A DNA stretch of 45,030 bases from an uncultured archaeon (GTDB lineage Archaea > Altiarchaeota > Altiarchaeia > IMC4 > SCGC-AAA252-I15). Positions 44,928 through 45,030 of the stretch are shown here, one piece after another (positions within the stretch are counted from its first letter, which is position 1; each line of letters begins with the position of its first letter). Under the pieces are notes generated by a model. It was not told the DNA's origin, ran no database searches, and saw only the letters and a program-made list of their open reading frames with translations. The stretch spans positions 1-45,030 of the forward strand of contig CABMCB010000100.1 of assembly GCA_902384455.1 (NCBI GenBank), in the 5' to 3' direction. The translations under genes and the position numbers were made by a program.

Positions 44928-44941
44928 TATTCTATGGAATA
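44928..44941. repeat. RY palindrome copy 41
   Basis: TATTCTATGGAATA, inside the right terminal repeat. Confidence 0.9.
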
Positions 44942-45030
44942 TCACACTCCAGGCAGAGACGTTTTCCCTTGTCTACACACTATTTTTCACTGTTTTTGCT
45001 ATTGACATTATGTGTAAAGTGTGTGGGGTG
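44928..45030. repeat. Right terminal inverted repeat
   Basis: This is the inverted partner of the left end. Read on the minus strand it begins CACCCCACACACTTTACAC, as the left end does from position 6 with one base changed. It contains palindrome copy 41 at its inner edge, in the same place as copy 1 in the left repeat. No gene enters it; the last gene stops at 44853. Confidence 0.93.

Noticed and set aside
95..44941. Palindromes as a CRISPR array
   Set aside because: Copies are hundreds of bases apart, many are inside genes, and there are no cas genes.
1..45030. Tailed-phage or integrated prophage
   Set aside because: No terminase, portal, tail, integrase or attachment-site signal could be found, and the ends are inverted repeats.

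Overview
The window reads as one complete linear replicon, most likely a tailless (non-caudate) bacteriophage or phage-like linear element of a Gram-negative bacterium. The first ~105 bases and the last ~105 bases are imperfect inverted copies of each other. Between them lies a 747-codon protein-primed family B DNA polymerase, preceded by a 254-residue very basic protein in the position and size class of a terminal protein. I see no terminase, portal, tail-sheath or tape-measure gene, no integrase and no tRNA. Several lipoprotein signal peptides show a diderm host. Linkers such as 'TDTVDAGSEP' resemble Myxococcota lipoproteins, but the host call is only a guess.

Layout: everything left of ~19.15 kb is on the minus strand and everything right of ~19.2 kb is on the plus strand, diverging from two overlapping sigma70-like promoters at 19146-19188. 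The left arm (48 called genes) carries a candidate OB-fold/SSB-like protein, the candidate terminal protein, small membrane and Cys-rich proteins, PolB, then a GC-richer block (about 9.1-14.5 kb) with a ParB-like protein, a RadC/JAB protein and typical phage accessory proteins, then NUDIX, HTH and many zinc-ribbon proteins toward the left end. The right arm (48 called genes) starts with a RadA-like zinc-ribbon ATPase and continues with a membrane/virion block (20.4-32.2 kb) that includes a beta-rich capsid candidate, a transglutaminase-like protein, peptidoglycan-binding proteins and five tiny basic proteins. Two paralogous spike-like proteins, an oligoribonuclease-like exonuclease, a muralytic/lysis block (38.3-42.6 kb), an S53 (sedolisin) protease and a holin-like protein follow. 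Most genes are coupled by ATGA/TAATG overlaps, which also supports about ten genes shorter than 60 codons.

The most unusual property is a dispersed 14-bp palindrome, TATTC-YRYR-GAATA, found 41 times (about one per 1.1 kb, both arms and inside both terminal repeats). It lies between genes, overlaps start or stop codons, and sits inside genes in all three reading frames (encoding IPRN/IPQN, YSTE or FRGI). At five promoters it lies a nearly constant 27-31 bp upstream of the -10 box, which suggests an operator or a genome-wide protein-binding site; the ParB-like protein and small HTH proteins are candidate binders. A second family of 11 elements has a 5-bp stem that covaries in sequence, a CNNC loop and a fixed YTCYTMRRYGTC tail, mostly at gene junctions; several copies are enclosed by split halves of the first palindrome. 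Together these look like an undescribed sequence-organisation system of this replicon.
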